Positions 1 to 9,255 of a DNA stretch of 64,000 bases are shown here, in pieces (position 1 is the stretch's first letter; each line of letters opens with the position of its first letter). Source of the DNA: Suilimivivens sp009774465 (GTDB taxonomy: Bacteria; Bacillota; Clostridia; Lachnospirales; Lachnospiraceae); contig CANDAE010000004.1 of the NCBI GenBank assembly GCA_947382645.1, forward strand, positions 62,001-126,000, given 5' to 3'. The notes under the pieces were generated by a model. The model worked only from the letters and a program-made list of their open reading frames with translations. It was not told where the DNA came from and searched no databases. A program made the translations under genes and the position numbers.

Positions 1-125
1 TGTTGCACCAGGCATTCCATCAAGCCAAAGAAAGCAGAAGTCAGTCGGGAAACGTCCTTCCTGCCTTCTATTGTCTTGATTACATGGTGCATAAGGCTTT
101 TCACAGAAATATTGGCTGAATATTC
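1..125. repeat. MITE-like dispersed repeat, cut by the window edge
   Basis: Positions 1-125 are a diverged inverted copy of the element at 13165-13356. Blocks such as GCACCAGGCATTCC, GCAGAAGTCAGTCGGGAAA and CTTCTATTGTCTTGA are shared on opposite strands. The copy ends at 103-125 in a 23-bp terminal repeat with two mismatches to the other element. About 38 bp present in the middle of the 13.2-kb copy are missing here, and the left terminus lies outside the window. No protein is implied. It sits directly upstream of the amylase gene. Confidence 0.7.
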
Positions 126-181
126 CCACTATTTTATCTTTCGCAATTACCTGAAAAATGAATTAGGGAAAGGAGATCATT

Positions 182-1990
182 ATGTCAGGGCATAAAAGAA
201 TGAGCATAAGATTTCTGGCATTGCTGATGGTGGTCAGTCTGTTACTTGCAGGGTGCAGGAATGGGAAGGAGATGCAGGGAGAGGCAGTTACTGACGAGCA
301 GGAGGCGACAGGGGAGAAGGAACAGGAAGAGCGTCTGCCACAGGATCAGAATGCAGAGCCGGAAGGAAAGCAGGACGGTGGGCAGGATGGGCTGGTTCAG
401 GAGGAGCCATTAAGTGAGCAGGAAATAGATGAAATCATTCAGGGATGGTCGGCGTGCAGCCTTGATCCTGTGCAGGTTACAATGGAGGACAATTTCCGTA
501 CTTATTATGAAGTGTTTGTGTATTCCTTTTATGATGGAAATGGGGATGGAATAGGTGATCTGCCGGGGCTTATCCAAATGCTTGATTATATTAATGACGG
601 AAATCCTGAAACTACGTCTGATCTTGGGTGCAATGGAATCTGGCTGATGCCGGTTATGCCTTCGCCCACTTATCATAAATATGATGTAACAGATTATTAT
701 GCCATTGATCCGGAATATGGAACAATGGAGGATTTTGACGCACTGATAGCGGAATGTGACAAGCGTGGAATTAAGGTGATTCTTGATCTGGTAATCAATC
801 ACAGTTCTTCTGAACATCCCTGGTTTAAAGAAGCCTGCAGTTATCTGGTGGGGCTTGGGGATGGGGAACCTTCTTTAGAAGAGTGCCCTTATGTAGATTT
901 TTATAATTTCAGCAAAGAACAGTTGGACGGATATAGTCAGGTGCCGGGAAGTGATGTCTGGTACTATGAAGCCAGATTTTATTATGGAATGCCGGACTTC
1001 AATCTTTATAATGAACAACTGCGGGAAGAAATCGGGGATATCGTTGATTTCTGGCTTGCCAAAGGGGTGGGAGGTTTCCGTCTGGATGCAGTGAAAGAAT
1101 ATGTTTCCAATGATCACAGGGCAAGCACGGAGATTCTTACCTGGTTTACGAATATGGTAAAAGAAAAGAAAGAGGATGCCTATCTGGTGGCGGAGGCATG
1201 GACAGATATTTCTGCTTACGCAGGGTACTATGACAGTGGAATCGACAGTATGTTTAACTTTGGGTTTGCAGACAGCGAGGGAATCATTGCAAACGTGGTG
1301 AAAGGAAATAAGCAGGCCGGCGAGTACAGCAGCTCTTTAGAGGAGATACAGGAGTTATTTGGAACGCATAACCCCGAATACATTGACGCACCTTTTTATA
1401 CCAATCATGATATGGGGAGAGGCGCAGGATATTATGCGGGAGAATATTCTCCTGCTCAGACGAAAATGGCAGGGGCATTGAATCTGCTTATGACAGGAAG
1501 CGCTTTTGTATATTATGGCGAGGAATTGGGGATGAAAGGCTCCGGAAAGGATGAAAACAAACGGGCTCCCATGTATTTTTATGATGAGCCCGGGGCGGAG
1601 GGAATGTGTACAGGGCCTTTGGATATGGGATCTGTCACAATGAAATACGGAAGCCTTGAGCAGCAGAAGAAGGATCCATATTCTGTCTACTATTATTATA
1701 AAGAAGCAATCCGGTTAAGAAATGCATTTCCTGCAATTGTAAAAGGAAAAGTGGATAATCTGGAAAATTATTCAGATGAGACGCTGGCGGCATTTTCAAA
1801 AACTTATGAAGAAGAAAAAATATATATTTTCTGTAATATATCGCCTGAGGAAAGGACAGTTAATCTCTCAGAACTGCCGGAGGATACATTGCAGTTACAG
1901 TGCGGTTTGTATGTAGATGAAAACCGGGCGTCTTTAGATGCAGACACCCTTTCTGTTCCGGGATATGGAATTGTGATTTTAAAAGAATGA
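182..1990 (+). CDS. GH13 alpha-amylase family lipoprotein
   Basis: A 602-residue secreted glycoside hydrolase of family 13, expected to cleave alpha-1,4-glucan linkages at the cell surface. The N-terminus is a lipoprotein signal peptide ending LLLAGC, with the lipidated cysteine at residue 25. A Gly/Glu/Gln-rich linker runs to about residue 85. The (beta/alpha)8 barrel then shows the GH13 motifs: region I DLVINH, region II GGFRLDAV with nucleophile D302, region III LVAEAW with acid/base E338, and region IV TNHD with D410. A C-terminal beta domain follows, so length and catalytic residues look complete. The start is supported by an AAAGGAG site just upstream. It is a single gene between a repeat and a strong terminator. 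Exact substrate (starch, maltodextrin or pullulan-like) cannot be told from sequence alone. Confidence 0.93.
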   Translation: MSGHKRMSIRFLALLMVVSLLLAGCRNGKEMQGEAVTDEQEATGEKEQEERLPQDQNAEPEGKQDGGQDGLVQEEPLSEQEIDEIIQGWSACSLDPVQVTMEDNFRTYYEVFVYSFYDGNGDGIGDLPGLIQMLDYINDGNPETTSDLGCNGIWLMPVMPSPTYHKYDVTDYYAIDPEYGTMEDFDALIAECDKRGIKVILDLVINHSSSEHPWFKEACSYLVGLGDGEPSLEECPYVDFYNFSKEQLDGYSQVPGSDVWYYEARFYYGMPDFNLYNEQLREEIGDIVDFWLAKGVGGFRLDAVKEYVSNDHRASTEILTWFTNMVKEKKEDAYLVAEAWTDISAYAGYYDSGIDSMFNFGFADSEGIIANVVKGNKQAGEYSSSLEEIQELFGTHNPEYIDAPFYTNHDMGRGAGYYAGEYSPAQTKMAGALNLLMTGSAFVYYGEELGMKGSGKDENKRAPMYFYDEPGAEGMCTGPLDMGSVTMKYGSLEQQKKDPYSVYYYYKEAIRLRNAFPAIVKGKVDNLENYSDETLAAFSKTYEEEKIYIFCNISPEERTVNLSELPEDTLQLQCGLYVDENRASLDADTLSVPGYGIVILKE

Positions 1991-1997
1991 ATACAGG

Positions 1998-2039
1998 CAA
2001 ACAAAAAGCCCTGAGATTTCTCTCAAGGCTTTTTGTTTG
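1998..2039 (+). terminator. Rho-independent terminator of the amylase gene
   Basis: Thirteen-bp outer arms (1998-2010 and 2027-2039) carry AAAAAGCC and GGCTTTTT, with a second inner pairing CTGAG/CTCA and a short loop. The A- and T-rich outer arms make it usable in both directions. It begins 8 bp after the amylase stop codon. Confidence 0.9.
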
Positions 2040-2284
2040 TGTAAAAGGGGAATTCTTTCGGAATTGCTAATTGCAGAACTGGTCTTTCAACTCAGCTCTA
2101 TTAAGATTATATTAATTTTAGAACTGAAAATCTATAAATATGTTGCTTAAATATAATAATATGTTGCTTGCAGGGCATTCTCATTTTAAGAGTGTACAAT
2201 TTTTAATTTTATGGTAAGATAAAAGTGTATGTATATTTTGTAGTAAATACAAAAGTTTTGGGGAACGGAAGGAATGAAATTTTT

Positions 2285-2746
2285 ATGGAAAATGAAAATG
2301 TCTACAGACAGGAAATGGTAAATAAATATCGGGATGCCATGAAGGATATGTTTCGTTATATTCCGTGGCTGGAACAGAAAGCGGGCAGTAAGATGGTACA
2401 TATTTATTCAGGAGATAACCGCCCGGACAATTCGGTGCCAATTCCGGTATATGATGGTACGCTTTTAGGTTTTGTTAAGGACATGCAGAGAACCGGTTTG
2501 ATGGACCGTAATTACAGGTATGTGTTCAGCCGCAAGAATATTACCAGTGAAAAGGATGAGATCAGGGTAATTGATGAAACGGAGTTTAAGGAAATAGAAG
2601 TTATTTTTGGGATTATGGCCAAATATGTGCTGGGGGGAATGACAAAAGGTATGCTCTGGCCCAGCGCAGTAGAAAATGGAGTATTTTTACATGGATTAAA
2701 GCGTATTAAGGAACTGCTTGATATTTGGGATGAACCTCTGGCATAG
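2285..2746 (+). CDS. Small conserved-type protein, possibly DUF6508-like
   Basis: A soluble 153-residue protein of unknown function. I chose ATG 2285 because a GGAAGGAATG stretch lies about 10 bp upstream; a longer reading from 2225 has no ribosome binding site. There is no signal peptide or membrane segment. The C-terminal part (around WPSAVENGVFLHGLKRIKEL) resembles what I recall of DUF6508 proteins, where a small aromatic or basic patch precedes a Gly-x-x-Leu-LxRLKEL helix; this match is from memory and weak. The stop lies 9 bp before the TetR gene, so the two are probably co-transcribed. Confidence 0.7.
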   Translation: MENENVYRQEMVNKYRDAMKDMFRYIPWLEQKAGSKMVHIYSGDNRPDNSVPIPVYDGTLLGFVKDMQRTGLMDRNYRYVFSRKNITSEKDEIRVIDETEFKEIEVIFGIMAKYVLGGMTKGMLWPSAVENGVFLHGLKRIKELLDIWDEPLA

Positions 2747-2755
2747 GAGATAGGT

Positions 2756-3340
2756 ATGGGTGATAAATCAGCACAAAAGAAAAAGTTAATTGTTGAAACA
2801 GCAAGGCAGGTATTTAAGGAAAAAGGCTTTAAGGAAGTTACAATGAAAGATATTGTGGAGGCATGCGATATCAGCAGGGGGGGACTGTACCTTTATTTTC
2901 AAAATACCAGAGAAATTTTTGAAGAAGTGCTCAAGCTGGAGCAGGAGGATGCAGATGATGTGTTTGAAGCAGGCATTTCAAGGGAAGCAACTCCCTCAGA
3001 TGTATTGGCTTTGTTTTTAAAAGAGCAGAAAAAGGAACTGCTTAACAGAAAGCATTCTTTAAACAAGGCTGTTTATGAGTACTTTTTTGAAAATCCTGTT
3101 CCAACGAAGGATAATCTTTTGAAAAAGCAATTTGATGCTGCGGTTTATATTATAGAAAAACTGATAGAAGCAGGGGTGGAAAGCGGGGAGTTTTATTGTG
3201 AAGACTCCAGAGGCGCGGCAAGAAATATTATGTATGTACTTGAAGGACTTAAGATTGCTTCTGAAACCAGAGGAATCAGTGAGACAATTGTAGACCGGGA
3301 GATCATGTATGTGATGCAGGGACTGATTGCAGAAGAATAA
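2756..3340 (+). CDS. TetR/AcrR family transcriptional regulator
   Basis: A 194-residue one-component regulator. Residues about 10-55 form the TetR helix-turn-helix, with the signature TMKDIVEACDISRGGLYLYF followed by a ligand-binding helical domain of normal length. It is preceded by an AGGAGATAGGT ribosome binding site. The next gene begins 39 bp downstream and codes for a zinc hydrolase-like protein, so the regulator probably controls that pair, and perhaps itself, in response to a small molecule. No clear palindromic operator was found in the 9-bp gap upstream, so any operator would have to lie before 2285. The family assignment is firm, the ligand unknown. Confidence 0.9.
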   Translation: MGDKSAQKKKLIVETARQVFKEKGFKEVTMKDIVEACDISRGGLYLYFQNTREIFEEVLKLEQEDADDVFEAGISREATPSDVLALFLKEQKKELLNRKHSLNKAVYEYFFENPVPTKDNLLKKQFDAAVYIIEKLIEAGVESGEFYCEDSRGAARNIMYVLEGLKIASETRGISETIVDREIMYVMQGLIAEE

Positions 3341-3379
3341 TGGTCTGGGCAAGGGCTTAAGGATGCAGGGGTAAAGGTT

Positions 3380-4315
3380 ATGATAGAAGAGGTTTTTTCA
3401 ATAGAACTGCCGGTGGGGGAGAGGCTTGTCATTAATAAAAACAGAATGACGGGAAAACAGCCTGACAGTAAGCGACTGGCAATAGTTACCGGCATTCATG
3501 GAAATGAATTTGAAGGTCAGTTTGTCTGCTATGAGGTGATACGCAGGATTATGAAGGATAAGGGGAAACTGACGGGAACGGTGGATGTTTACCCTGCACT
3601 GAATCCCCTTGGACTGGATGTTGCCGCAAGAACAATCCCCAAGCTGAATATGGATTTAAACGGAATATTTCCGGGGAAGGAAAGCGGGACCACTATGGAA
3701 CGGGTGGCAGCGGCGATCATTCGGGATATTTCCGGTGCGGATATGTGTCTGGATGTACATGCCAGCGACAGTTTTGTAAAAGAAATTCCACAGGTACGTG
3801 TTAATGAAAAGTTTGCGGAAAAGCTTCTTCCATTTGCAAGGCTTTTAAATACGGATATGGTCTGGATGAATGCATCCGCAACGGTTCATGAATCTACACT
3901 TGCCTATTCCATGAATATGCTGGGCGTGCCGGCTATGGTAGTGGAAATGGGAGTGGGAACGAGAATAGACAGAGGCTTTGGGATGCAGGTGGCGGAAGGC
4001 ATTTTTCACTTAATGAGAGAACTTGGCATGTGGGAAGGGATGGTTGGTGAGATTCAATATCCTGCGATTTCCACAGACGGGGAAGTTGAATTTATACGTG
4101 CCGATATGAATGGCGTATTTCTTCCTGCCATCGCACATAATCATTACGTGCAAAAGGGGGATAAATTAGGAGAGATCATAAGTCCCCTGGAAGGACGCAT
4201 TTTGTCGGAAATCAGGGCGGAAAAGAGCGGTCTGGTATTTACTTTAAGGGAGTATCCTTTTGTACAGGAGGGCGCATTACTGGCAAGAATACTTACAGGC
4301 ATTGGGGAGGAATGA
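3380..4315 (+). CDS. M14 succinylglutamate desuccinylase/aspartoacylase-like zinc hydrolase
   Basis: A 311-residue protein of the AstE/AspA branch of the M14 metallocarboxypeptidase fold. These enzymes remove an acyl group or side chain from an amino-acid amide using one zinc ion. The zinc ligands appear intact: the HxxE pair in GIHGNEFEG (about residues 36-44) and the third histidine in LDVHASD. A candidate catalytic glutamate lies in VVEMGVG. The C-terminal region is a beta-rich domain (GVFLPAIAHNHYVQKGDKLGEI) common to the AspA-like group. The family motif NRxFPG is here NGIFPG. It follows a TetR gene and precedes a degenerate paralogue. The substrate cannot be predicted. Confidence 0.87.
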   Translation: MIEEVFSIELPVGERLVINKNRMTGKQPDSKRLAIVTGIHGNEFEGQFVCYEVIRRIMKDKGKLTGTVDVYPALNPLGLDVAARTIPKLNMDLNGIFPGKESGTTMERVAAAIIRDISGADMCLDVHASDSFVKEIPQVRVNEKFAEKLLPFARLLNTDMVWMNASATVHESTLAYSMNMLGVPAMVVEMGVGTRIDRGFGMQVAEGIFHLMRELGMWEGMVGEIQYPAISTDGEVEFIRADMNGVFLPAIAHNHYVQKGDKLGEIISPLEGRILSEIRAEKSGLVFTLREYPFVQEGALLARILTGIGEE

Positions 4316-4317
4316 TC

Positions 4318-5259
4318 ATGTATAAAGAAGAAGTCTGCAGAGTTCACTCTTCCTATCGGGAGGATATGGTTGTACAGGGCTATTGCTTTGGAAGAAGAGA
4401 CGCGGATCCGGCAGCATGTATTTTAGGTTCTGTTCGGGGAAATGAAATTCAGCAGATGTATATATGCTCTCAACTGGTCAGGGCATTGAAAGAGCTGGAA
4501 GCCAATGGCTGCGTGAATGCCAATAAAAAGATACTGGTAATACCTGTTGTGAACAGCATGGGACTAAATGTGGGCAGGCGGTTTTTTGGTGTGGAAGATG
4601 TTGATATTAACAGGTGCTTTCCGGGAAGAGCAGATGGAAATACTACTGAGCGGATTGCCTGCAATATTTTTTATAAGATTATGGAGTACAGTTACGGAAT
4701 ACAGCTTACCAGCTTTTATATTGAAGGAGAATTTGTTCCCCATGTACGGATGATGGAAACAGGATATCAAAATGCCTCTTTGGCAAATCTGTTTGGACTG
4801 CCTTATGTGATGATAAAAAAACCTTCTCCTCTGGATACAAAGACTTTAAATTATAATTGGCAGAATGACATGACAGCGGCTTTTTCCGTGTATACAAATA
4901 AAAATGATTCTGTTGATGAGGCGAGTGCAAAGCAGTCGGTTGCCGCAGTGCTCCGTTTTTTGACCAGAATGGGCATTATAAGGTACGAAAGCCACAGCGG
5001 TTATATCAGCCATGTGATTTTAGAGCAGGATCTTATGGATGTATTTGTAGAATCGGGAGGACTGTTCAGGGGACTGGTTAAGCCCGGAGAGGATGTAAGG
5101 TATGGATATCCCCTGGCGGAAATACTTGATCCCTATGAAGGCTATATTAAGGAAATCATAAAGGCGCCTACGGACGGAATCGTATTTTTTGCACATACAC
5201 AGGCTCTGATCTCTCAGGGAGATGTGGCATACCGTCTGATTCACAGGCTTCATCAGTAA
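4318..5259 (+). CDS. M14 AstE/AspA-like paralogue lacking zinc ligands
   Basis: A 313-residue paralogue of the preceding gene along its whole length. The fold markers are conserved (VRGNEIQQ, INRCFPG, C-terminal GLVKPGEDVRYGYPLAEI), but the metal site is gone. The first histidine of HGNE is arginine, the third-ligand DVH is QLT, and the region of the catalytic glutamate (VVEMG in the neighbour) reads AFSVYTN. It is therefore probably not an active hydrolase and may be a partner or regulatory subunit of the upstream enzyme. Two in-frame ATGs occur at 4312 and 4318; the GGGGAGG site at 4304-4310 is too close to the first, so 4318 is preferred. The pair is tightly spaced, indicating one operon. 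Confidence 0.83.
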   Translation: MYKEEVCRVHSSYREDMVVQGYCFGRRDADPAACILGSVRGNEIQQMYICSQLVRALKELEANGCVNANKKILVIPVVNSMGLNVGRRFFGVEDVDINRCFPGRADGNTTERIACNIFYKIMEYSYGIQLTSFYIEGEFVPHVRMMETGYQNASLANLFGLPYVMIKKPSPLDTKTLNYNWQNDMTAAFSVYTNKNDSVDEASAKQSVAAVLRFLTRMGIIRYESHSGYISHVILEQDLMDVFVESGGLFRGLVKPGEDVRYGYPLAEILDPYEGYIKEIIKAPTDGIVFFAHTQALISQGDVAYRLIHRLHQ

Positions 5260-5290
5260 ACGGAATATCCCGGCAATATTATGGCCGGTC

Positions 5291-5318
5291 TTGCAAAATA
5301 CAATGAAACCAGTATAAT
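5291..5318 (+). promoter_or_regulatory. Predicted sigma-A promoter of purL
   Basis: TTGCAA at 5291-5296 and TATAAT at 5313-5318 are separated by 16 bp. The predicted transcript would start near 5325, about 40 nt before the purL ATG. The leader is too short for a purine riboswitch, and none is visible. Confidence 0.65.
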
Positions 5319-5364
5319 AAAAGTGTTACACAACAAAACAAAACGGAGGATAATTAATCTCATC

Positions 5365-8300
5365 ATGGGAAACGTAAAACGTATCTATGTAGAAAAGAAA
5401 GCTCCTTTTGCGGTAAAGGCAAAAGAATTAAAAGAGGAAATCAGCAGTTATCTGGGAATTACAGGTATTCGTCAGGTTCGCGTACTTATCCGCTATGATG
5501 TGGAAAACCTTTCGGAGGAAACTTTTGAACGGGCGCTTAAAGGTGTGTTCGCAGAACCGCCTGTTGATATTTTATACAGGGAATCGTTTGAAGTTCCTGT
5601 GGATGGACAGGTGTTCAGTGTGGAATATCTGCCGGGGCAGTTTGACCAGCGGGCAGATTCCGCCATACAGTGTGTGAAGTTTCTTAAAGAGGATGAGGAA
5701 CCTATCATTCACACTGCTGTTACCTATTTGATTATTGGTGAAATTTCTTCTGAAGAATTTGAAAGCATAAAAGCATACTGTATTAATCCGGTTGATTCCA
5801 GAGAAACAGGGATGGAAAAACCGGATACGTTGATTGCAGAATACGACGATCCTGCTGATGTGATTATATTTGACGGATTTACCAGTATGGAGGAAGAAAA
5901 GTTACGGGAGCTGTATGAAAGCCTGGAACTGGCCATGACCTTTAAGGATTTCCTCCATATTCAGAACTATTTTAAAAATGAGGAACATAGAAACCCTACT
6001 ATGACAGAAATACGGGTGTTGGATACCTACTGGTCAGATCACTGCCGGCACACCACTTTTTCTACGGAGCTTAAGGAGATTGAATTTAAGGAAGGTTATT
6101 ACAGAACGCCCATTGAGACCACATATCAAAGCTATCTGGATACCAGAAGCGAAATATATGCAGACAGAAATGATAAATTTGTCTGTCTGATGGATTTGGC
6201 ATTGATGGCAATGCGCAAATTGAAAAAAGACGGAAAGCTGCAGGATATGGAGGAGTCTGATGAAATTAACGCCTGTTCTGTTGTGGTTCCTGTGGAGGTG
6301 GATTACGGGGATGGTCCTGTTAAAGAAGAGTGGCTGGTATTTTTCAAAAATGAAACCCATAATCATCCTACGGAAATAGAACCCTTTGGCGGTGCGGCCA
6401 CCTGTCTTGGGGGTGCAATCAGAGATCCTTTATCAGGCAGAGGATATGTTTATCAGGCCATGCGCATTACCGGTGCGGCCGATCCCACGGTTCCGGTATC
6501 CGAAACCTTAAAAGGAAAATTATCCCAGAAAAAGCTGGTACGTGGTGCAGCCGACGGATATTCTTCCTATGGAAACCAAATCGGACTTGCCACAGGTTAT
6601 GTGAAGGAAATTTATCATCCTGATTATGTGGCAAAACGTATGGAGATTGGCGCTGTTATGGGCGCTGCTCCAAGAAAAAACGTAATTCGGGAAACTTCCG
6701 ATCCTGGAGATATCATTATTTTACTTGGGGGAAGAACAGGGCGTGACGGTTGCGGCGGTGCAACCGGTTCTTCCAAGGTACATACGGAAAGTTCAATTGA
6801 AAAGTGTGGAGCAGAGGTGCAGAAAGGAAATGCTCCTACGGAACGTAAAATACAGAGACTTTTCCGAAGAGGAGAGGTCAGCAGGATTATTAAGAAATGT
6901 AATGACTTTGGGGCAGGCGGCGTATCTGTGGCAATTGGCGAGCTGGCAGCAGGCCTTATAGTGGATCTTGACAAGGTGCCTAAAAAGTATGCAGGTCTTG
7001 ACGGTACCGAGCTGGCAATTTCCGAATCACAGGAAAGAATGGCAGTGGTAGTTGCTAAAGAGGATGTGAATACCTTTTTGGAATATGCCGCAGAAGAAAA
7101 TCTTGAGGCGGTGCCTGTTGCAGTAGTTACCAGAGATCCCAGACTGGTGCTTAAATGGCGGGGAAAAGAAATTGTCAATATTTCCAGAGCATTTCTTGAC
7201 ACCAACGGAGCCCATCAGGAAACAAAGGTAAGTGTGGATATTCCGGAACAGGAAGAGAACTACTTAAAGAAGATTGCGGCAGAAGGGGTACAGAAGGCAC
7301 TGGAGGCTCAGGATATAAAAGGCGCATGGCTTACCCTGTTAAGCGACCTTAATGTATGTTCACAAAAAGGGCTTGTGGAGATGTTTGATTCTTCCATTGG
7401 TGCGGGAAGCGTACTGATGCCCTATGGAGGTAAATATCAGCTTACGGAAACCCAGGTTATGGCGGCAAAGCTTCCTGTTTTAGAAGGAAAAACAGATACG
7501 ATTACCATGATGAGCTATGGATTTGATCCATATCTTTCCAAGTGGAGTCCTTATCATGGAGCTGTTTATGCGGTTACGGAATCTATGGCTAAAATTGTGG
7601 CAGCAGGCGGTGATTTCAGCAAAATCCGTTTCACCTTCCAGGAATATTTTAAGCGAATGACCTCTGATCCGGAAAGATGGGGGCAGCCTTTTTCAGCGCT
7701 CCTTGGCGCTTATGACGCACAGATTGGATACGGACTTCCTTCCATTGGAGGAAAGGACAGTATGTCAGGTACTTTTAACGATATTGACGTGCCGCCCACG
7801 CTGGTATCTTTCGCAGTTGATATAGGGAAAAAGAATGAAATAATCACACCGGAATTAAAGGAAGCAGGGGATGAACTGATTCAATTCTGGTTTGATAAGG
7901 ATGAATATGATATTCCGGTTTACGATCATGCAATGAGCACTTACAGCTATATTACCGGGCTAATGCGGGAAGGCAGAGTAAAAGCGGCCTATGCTCTTGA
8001 CTCAAAAGGGCTTTTGGCGGGGATAAGCAAGATGGCTTTCGGCAATCAGTCAGGCGTCAGATTTATGGAAGAATTAAAGGCAGTGGATTTATTTGAAAAC
8101 TGCCTGGGAGATATTGTACTTGAAATGAGCAGTGCAGACGCGGCGGCTCTGTTTGAAGAAAAGGAAAATGGCGGCGAAGCTGAAAAGCTGAACTTCCGAA
8201 AAGTGGCGGATGTAAACGATGAGAAGGCATTTACTTATCAAAATGTAACTGTAACTATGGAGGAAGCCTTAAACGCATGGAAGTCCAAACTTGAAAAAGT

Positions 8301-9189
8301 ATTCCCCACCAAAGCGGAAAAAGGTGCTGAGCCGGTAGAAAGCAGGATTTTTAAGGCGGAGCATGTTTATGTGTGCAGGCATAAAAAAGCAAAACCTACG
8401 GTATTTATACCGGTATTTCCGGGAACTAATTGTGAATATGACAGTGCAAAGGCCTTTAAGAAGGCTGGAGCGGAAGTGATTACCAGAGTATTTAAGAATC
8501 AGTCGCCAGAGGAAATCAGAGAGTCTGTTGAGGTATTTAAAAAGGATATCGACCAGTCACAGATTATTATGTTCCCCGGAGGATTTTCAGCAGGGGATGA
8601 ACCCGATGGAAGCGCCAAGTTTTTTGCAGCAGCTTTCCAGAATGCTCAGATTAAAGAAGCAGTTATGAAGCTGATCAATGAAAGAGACGGCCTGGCTCTT
8701 GGTATCTGTAACGGATTCCAGGCCCTGATTAAGCTGGGGCTGGTGCCTTATGGAGAGATTACAGGGCAAAAGGAAGATTCTCCTACACTTACCTTTAATA
8801 CCATCAACCGTCATATTTCCAAGATGGTGTACACAAAAGTAGTTTCCAATCAATCTCCCTGGCTGCAGAAAGCAGTACTTGGGCAAACCTATGTAACGCC
8901 TGCTTCTCATGGAGAAGGAAGATTTGTAGCATCAAAAGAATGGCTGGAAAAGCTTTTTGCAAATGGACAGGTGGCAACCCAGTATGCAGATTTAAATGGC
9001 AGTGTATCAATGGATGAAGAGTGGAATATCAATGGTTCCTATGCCGCCATTGAAGGGATTACGTCGCCGGATGGAAGAATTTTGGGAAAGATGGCGCATG
9101 TGGAGCGCCGCGGCGATGGTGTGGCAGTAAACATTTATGGAGAGCAGGATCTTAAGATATTTGAATCAGGAGTGGAGTATTTTAAGTGA
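5365..9189 (+). CDS. purL: Phosphoribosylformylglycinamidine synthase, single chain
   Basis: A cytoplasmic enzyme of de novo purine synthesis that converts FGAR, glutamine and ATP to FGAM. At 1274 residues it is the large form that fuses the PurS-like N-terminus, both AIR-synthase-like halves and the glutaminase, rather than the PurS/PurL/PurQ trio of Bacillus. Visible motifs are DTYWSDHCRHTTF, FKNETHNHPTEIEPFGGA and the glycine-rich GGRTGRDGCGGATGSSK. The C-terminal class I amidotransferase has the Cys nucleophile C1115 in GICNGFQ and H1182/E1184 in HGEGRF. ATG 5365 was chosen because AACGGAGG lies about 12 bp upstream; an in-frame extension to 5281 would overlap the promoter. It appears to be a single-gene unit. 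Confidence 0.96.
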   Translation: MGNVKRIYVEKKAPFAVKAKELKEEISSYLGITGIRQVRVLIRYDVENLSEETFERALKGVFAEPPVDILYRESFEVPVDGQVFSVEYLPGQFDQRADSAIQCVKFLKEDEEPIIHTAVTYLIIGEISSEEFESIKAYCINPVDSRETGMEKPDTLIAEYDDPADVIIFDGFTSMEEEKLRELYESLELAMTFKDFLHIQNYFKNEEHRNPTMTEIRVLDTYWSDHCRHTTFSTELKEIEFKEGYYRTPIETTYQSYLDTRSEIYADRNDKFVCLMDLALMAMRKLKKDGKLQDMEESDEINACSVVVPVEVDYGDGPVKEEWLVFFKNETHNHPTEIEPFGGAATCLGGAIRDPLSGRGYVYQAMRITGAADPTVPVSETLKGKLSQKKLVRGAADGYSSYGNQIGLATGYVKEIYHPDYVAKRMEIGAVMGAAPRKNVIRETSDPGDIIILLGGRTGRDGCGGATGSSKVHTESSIEKCGAEVQKGNAPTERKIQRLFRRGEVSRIIKKCNDFGAGGVSVAIGELAAGLIVDLDKVPKKYAGLDGTELAISESQERMAVVVAKEDVNTFLEYAAEENLEAVPVAVVTRDPRLVLKWRGKEIVNISRAFLDTNGAHQETKVSVDIPEQEENYLKKIAAEGVQKALEAQDIKGAWLTLLSDLNVCSQKGLVEMFDSSIGAGSVLMPYGGKYQLTETQVMAAKLPVLEGKTDTITMMSYGFDPYLSKWSPYHGAVYAVTESMAKIVAAGGDFSKIRFTFQEYFKRMTSDPERWGQPFSALLGAYDAQIGYGLPSIGGKDSMSGTFNDIDVPPTLVSFAVDIGKKNEIITPELKEAGDELIQFWFDKDEYDIPVYDHAMSTYSYITGLMREGRVKAAYALDSKGLLAGISKMAFGNQSGVRFMEELKAVDLFENCLGDIVLEMSSADAAALFEEKENGGEAEKLNFRKVADVNDEKAFTYQNVTVTMEEALNAWKSKLEKVFPTKAEKGAEPVESRIFKAEHVYVCRHKKAKPTVFIPVFPGTNCEYDSAKAFKKAGAEVITRVFKNQSPEEIRESVEVFKKDIDQSQIIMFPGGFSAGDEPDGSAKFFAAAFQNAQIKEAVMKLINERDGLALGICNGFQALIKLGLVPYGEITGQKEDSPTLTFNTINRHISKMVYTKVVSNQSPWLQKAVLGQTYVTPASHGEGRFVASKEWLEKLFANGQVATQYADLNGSVSMDEEWNINGSYAAIEGITSPDGRILGKMAHVERRGDGVAVNIYGEQDLKIFESGVEYFK

Positions 9190-9201
9190 AATACCCTGCA
9201 T

Positions 9202-9239
9202 CAGTCGCCAAGGTCATGCAAGTATGACTTTGGCGACTG
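9202..9239. terminator. Inverted repeat between convergent purL and the kinase gene
   Basis: CAGTCGCCAA at 9202-9211 pairs with the complementary arm ending at 9239, and an inner GTCAT/ATGAC pairing surrounds a six-base loop. The stem is strong, but neither strand has a proper T-run after it, so it may be a weak bidirectional terminator or a 3' end stabiliser. Confidence 0.55.
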
Positions 9240-9255
9240 CTCGCGGGAATAAAAA

